Assembly (NCBI GenBank): GCA_009693785.1
Contig: SHWP01000001.1
Span: forward strand, 1-64,000
From: Rhodospirillaceae bacterium
GTDB taxonomy: Bacteria > Pseudomonadota > Alphaproteobacteria > Rhodospirillales > Rhodospirillaceae
Direction: 5' to 3'
DNA: 64,000 nucleotides
Shown here: one piece after another, positions 62,358-64,000 of the stretch
How positions within the stretch are numbered: the first letter of the stretch is position 1
Layout: each line of letters begins with the position of its first letter
Program-made: the position numbers and the translations under genes
Notes under the pieces: generated by a model
Told to the model about the DNA's origin: nothing
Database searches by the model: none
What the model saw: only the letters and a program-made list of their open reading frames with translations

Positions 62358-64000
62358 TTAGGCGTCTTCCGCGCCTTGGCGCCGGGCTTCAATCTCGTCA
62401 AAACGCGGCATCTGGCCCGCTGGCAAGGGGGCTGCGCCGTGGCCCAAAAACAGACCGAAAAAAGTCCGCAGCAATATTTTCACATCAAGCCAAAACGTTC
62501 GATGTTCCACATACCAGATATCGTGTGCAAACATTTCATCCCATGTCAGGCCCTTGCGCCCATTGACTTGCGCCCAGCCCGTCAGGCCCGGGCGCACATC
62601 AAGGCGGCGTTGCTGGGCTTCGGTATAGTACGTGGCATATTCCGCGGGCAGCGGCCGGGGTCCGGTCAAACTCATATCGCCCAACACGACGTTGAATAAT
62701 TCTGGCAAGCGGTCTAGGGCCGAGCGGCGCAGGAAATTGGCGAATGTGCTGCGCCATGAGGTAGGGCCACTGCCAGCCGCCATCATGGTATCGAAGGTGT
62801 AGAGCTTGAAGGGCTTGCCGCGCTGCCCGCTGCGTGCGCGCCCGGCAATCGGTAGATGCCCTGACGTCATCAACACAATTGAGATGAGCACAAGCACTGG
62901 CGAAAGAATGGCGAGCGCCACAAACGCGGCCAAAATATCGAACGTTCGTTTTGCAAAGGCCGAGCGACGCCGCGCCACGTCGTGGCGGGAATGACGCACG
63001 GCAATTTTTTCAACCCGATGGCGGATCTCGGCCATCGTACGCTCTGTGTTGTACTTGCCGCGCGCAAGGGCGTTGGCTTGCTCGCCCGCGCGGCGCACGA
63101 GGTCGCCGTCCCGCAGAAAATCAGCCAACTCGCGTGCGGCGGCTTCCGGGTTCTTCGCGGGCAAAGCCAGGCCCGCTTGGCGGCCCTCGATCAGCTCGCG
63201 TTGCCAGCCATCGCCTAGCACAGCGATTGGTTTGCCCGCCGCCAAGCCATCAAAAATATGGCTGCCCGCTTCAAGCCCGCCCTCGAATCGTTGGGGCGTT
63301 AGGGCTAAGCCCAGTGTTGCGGCGTTCATCAGGGTTGCCAGCACGGATCGAGGTTGGGCCGGCAAGAACCACACGTTTTTTTCCAACACATCCAAACGTG
63401 ATGCATAGGCATTGAGATCAAGCCGGTCTGGTCCGTCGCCAACAATGACGATGCGTGCATCTGATCCAATGACGCGAAGGGCCGCTGCAATCTCCAAGAG
63501 CTCCGCGATTGGCCTGCCGCGATTAAGACGTCCCGCGTAAAGCAATAAAGGTCCATAATTGAGCTGCGGGTATTTCACAAAAATGTCGGAGGGTTTGTCG
63601 CGCGCACCCGCAAACAACGCCGAATCACATCCATTGGGATCGACCGTAATTCCAGCAGGTGGGAAACGCTGTGCTTCGAACCATGCTTTGATGTCTGGGG
63701 CTGCGGCAAAAACATGAACGGCGGTGCGCCGCAATACCATGAAACGAAAACGCCCAGCCAGGCGGGCAAAAAAACCGGTCTCGATCTTTTCGGGGGCGAG
63801 CGTGTCGGCATCCACCAGAATGGGCACGCCCGAGAGCAAGCTATAGAGCGCCAACGCCAAAGCTCCGGCCAATGGCGGGTGACGCACAATGATGATGTCG
63901 GTCTGATCGATCCCGCGAAGGGCCCACAGCAAACCAAAACCATAACCAAATGTGGGAACGCCAACGGCCGCGAAGCCGAACCGGCGCTCTAATGGTTGCA
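62358..64000 (-). CDS. Glycosyltransferase fused to a phosphoglycosyl transferase-like domain (partial)
   Basis: The frame is open to the right edge of the window, so the N-terminus is missing; the visible part is at least 540 residues. The first part is a GT-B glycosyltransferase (GT4/GT1-like): VRHPPLAGALALALYSLL, GPLLLYAGRLNRGRPIAELLEIAAAL, IVGDGPDRLDL and PQRFEGGLEAGSHIFDGLAAGKPI. The second part is a bacterial sugar transferase (PF02397): RTFDILAAFVALAILSPVLVL, LPELFNVVLGDMSLTGPRPLPAEY and RPGLTGWAQVNGRKGLTW. Key PGT positions differ: YTFDTM replaces YKFRTM and LDRLPEL replaces LDELPQL, changing the catalytic Asp-Glu pair to Asp-Arg. It should act in exopolysaccharide or O-antigen assembly at the inner membrane, but the second domain may be inactive. 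Confidence 0.88.
   Translation of the reverse strand, partial: QPLERRFGFAAVGVPTFGYGFGLLWALRGIDQTDIIIVRHPPLAGALALALYSLLSGVPILVDADTLAPEKIETGFFARLAGRFRFMVLRRTAVHVFAAAPDIKAWFEAQRFPPAGITVDPNGCDSALFAGARDKPSDIFVKYPQLNYGPLLLYAGRLNRGRPIAELLEIAAALRVIGSDARIVIVGDGPDRLDLNAYASRLDVLEKNVWFLPAQPRSVLATLMNAATLGLALTPQRFEGGLEAGSHIFDGLAAGKPIAVLGDGWQRELIEGRQAGLALPAKNPEAAARELADFLRDGDLVRRAGEQANALARGKYNTERTMAEIRHRVEKIAVRHSRHDVARRRSAFAKRTFDILAAFVALAILSPVLVLISIVLMTSGHLPIAGRARSGQRGKPFKLYTFDTMMAAGSGPTSWRSTFANFLRRSALDRLPELFNVVLGDMSLTGPRPLPAEYATYYTEAQQRRLDVRPGLTGWAQVNGRKGLTWDEMFAHDIWYVEHRTFWLDVKILLRTFFGLFLGHGAAPLPAGQMPRFDEIEARRQGAEDA

Noticed and set aside
1-64000. CRISPR arrays, prophage or transposase genes, rRNA or tRNA genes.
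   Set aside because: No spaced direct repeats, integrase, transposase or capsid-like genes, or rRNA/tRNA core sequences were noticed in the gaps between genes.

Overview
The window looks like chromosomal DNA from a GC-rich Gram-negative bacterium, most likely an alphaproteobacterium. The support is a split methylmalonyl-CoA mutase (mutA, mutB) with MeaB, GmhB for heptose synthesis, a TonB-dependent receptor, a PAS_5-type protein, several Tat-exported oxidoreductases, and a dispersed palindromic repeat of a kind common in that class. The assignment is inferred from gene content only. I recognise no rRNA, tRNA, CRISPR array, prophage or insertion-sequence transposase.

Layout. 0-10.6 kb: CorA, an SpoU-type RNA methyltransferase, gmhB, an orphan peptide-type ABC binding protein, a TetR gene broken by an in-frame stop, an RlmI-like methyltransferase, a TPR-methyltransferase, and the two-step agmatine-to-putrescine pathway (aguA, aguB). 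10.6-18.6 kb, minus strand: mutA-mutB-meaB between two M19 dipeptidase genes; the upstream one has lost two expected metal ligands. 18.7-24.4 kb, plus strand: a small methyltransferase, a second orphan binding protein, an MmgE/PrpD protein, and a Tat-exported molybdenum hydroxylase without its iron-sulfur partner. 24.4-31.4 kb: four tandem exported formylglycine-generating-enzyme-like (SUMF1) proteins, a Tat-exported flavin amine oxidase and an NTF2-like protein, with a fifth SUMF1-like gene facing them. 31.5-36.2 kb: a beta-propeller lipoprotein, a pair of paralogous multi-pass membrane proteins (the second frameshifted), a MITE-like palindromic element and a TTC38-like TPR protein.

36.3-44 kb: a secreted protein, MFS transporter, two GNAT acetyltransferases, SRPBCC protein, a LysR regulator, a double VOC protein, a quinone oxidoreductase-like enzyme and a His-rich UreH/NiCoT-like transporter. 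44-49 kb: a small protein, two paralogous bicupins with His-rich tails, a secreted protein and a second Tat-exported amine oxidase. 49.3-55.4 kb: a second related LysR gene, an OGT/SPINDLY glycosyltransferase, a GPH-type MFS transporter, a DUF6491-like protein, an alpha/beta hydrolase-fold protein with His at the nucleophile position, and a PAS_5 protein. 55.5-64 kb: a TonB-dependent receptor, leuC, a DHDPS-family lyase, about 400 bp of structured non-coding DNA, dienelactone hydrolase, a TauE/SafE transporter, and a glycosyltransferase/phosphoglycosyltransferase fusion that runs off the right edge.

The best candidates for something undescribed are the exported SUMF1-like family, whose five members share eight in-register cysteines but lack the FGE catalytic cysteine pair and sit beside a Tat amine oxidase, and the bicupin pair beside the second Tat amine oxidase. 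Both suggest extracytoplasmic oxidative or redox chemistry with an unknown substrate.
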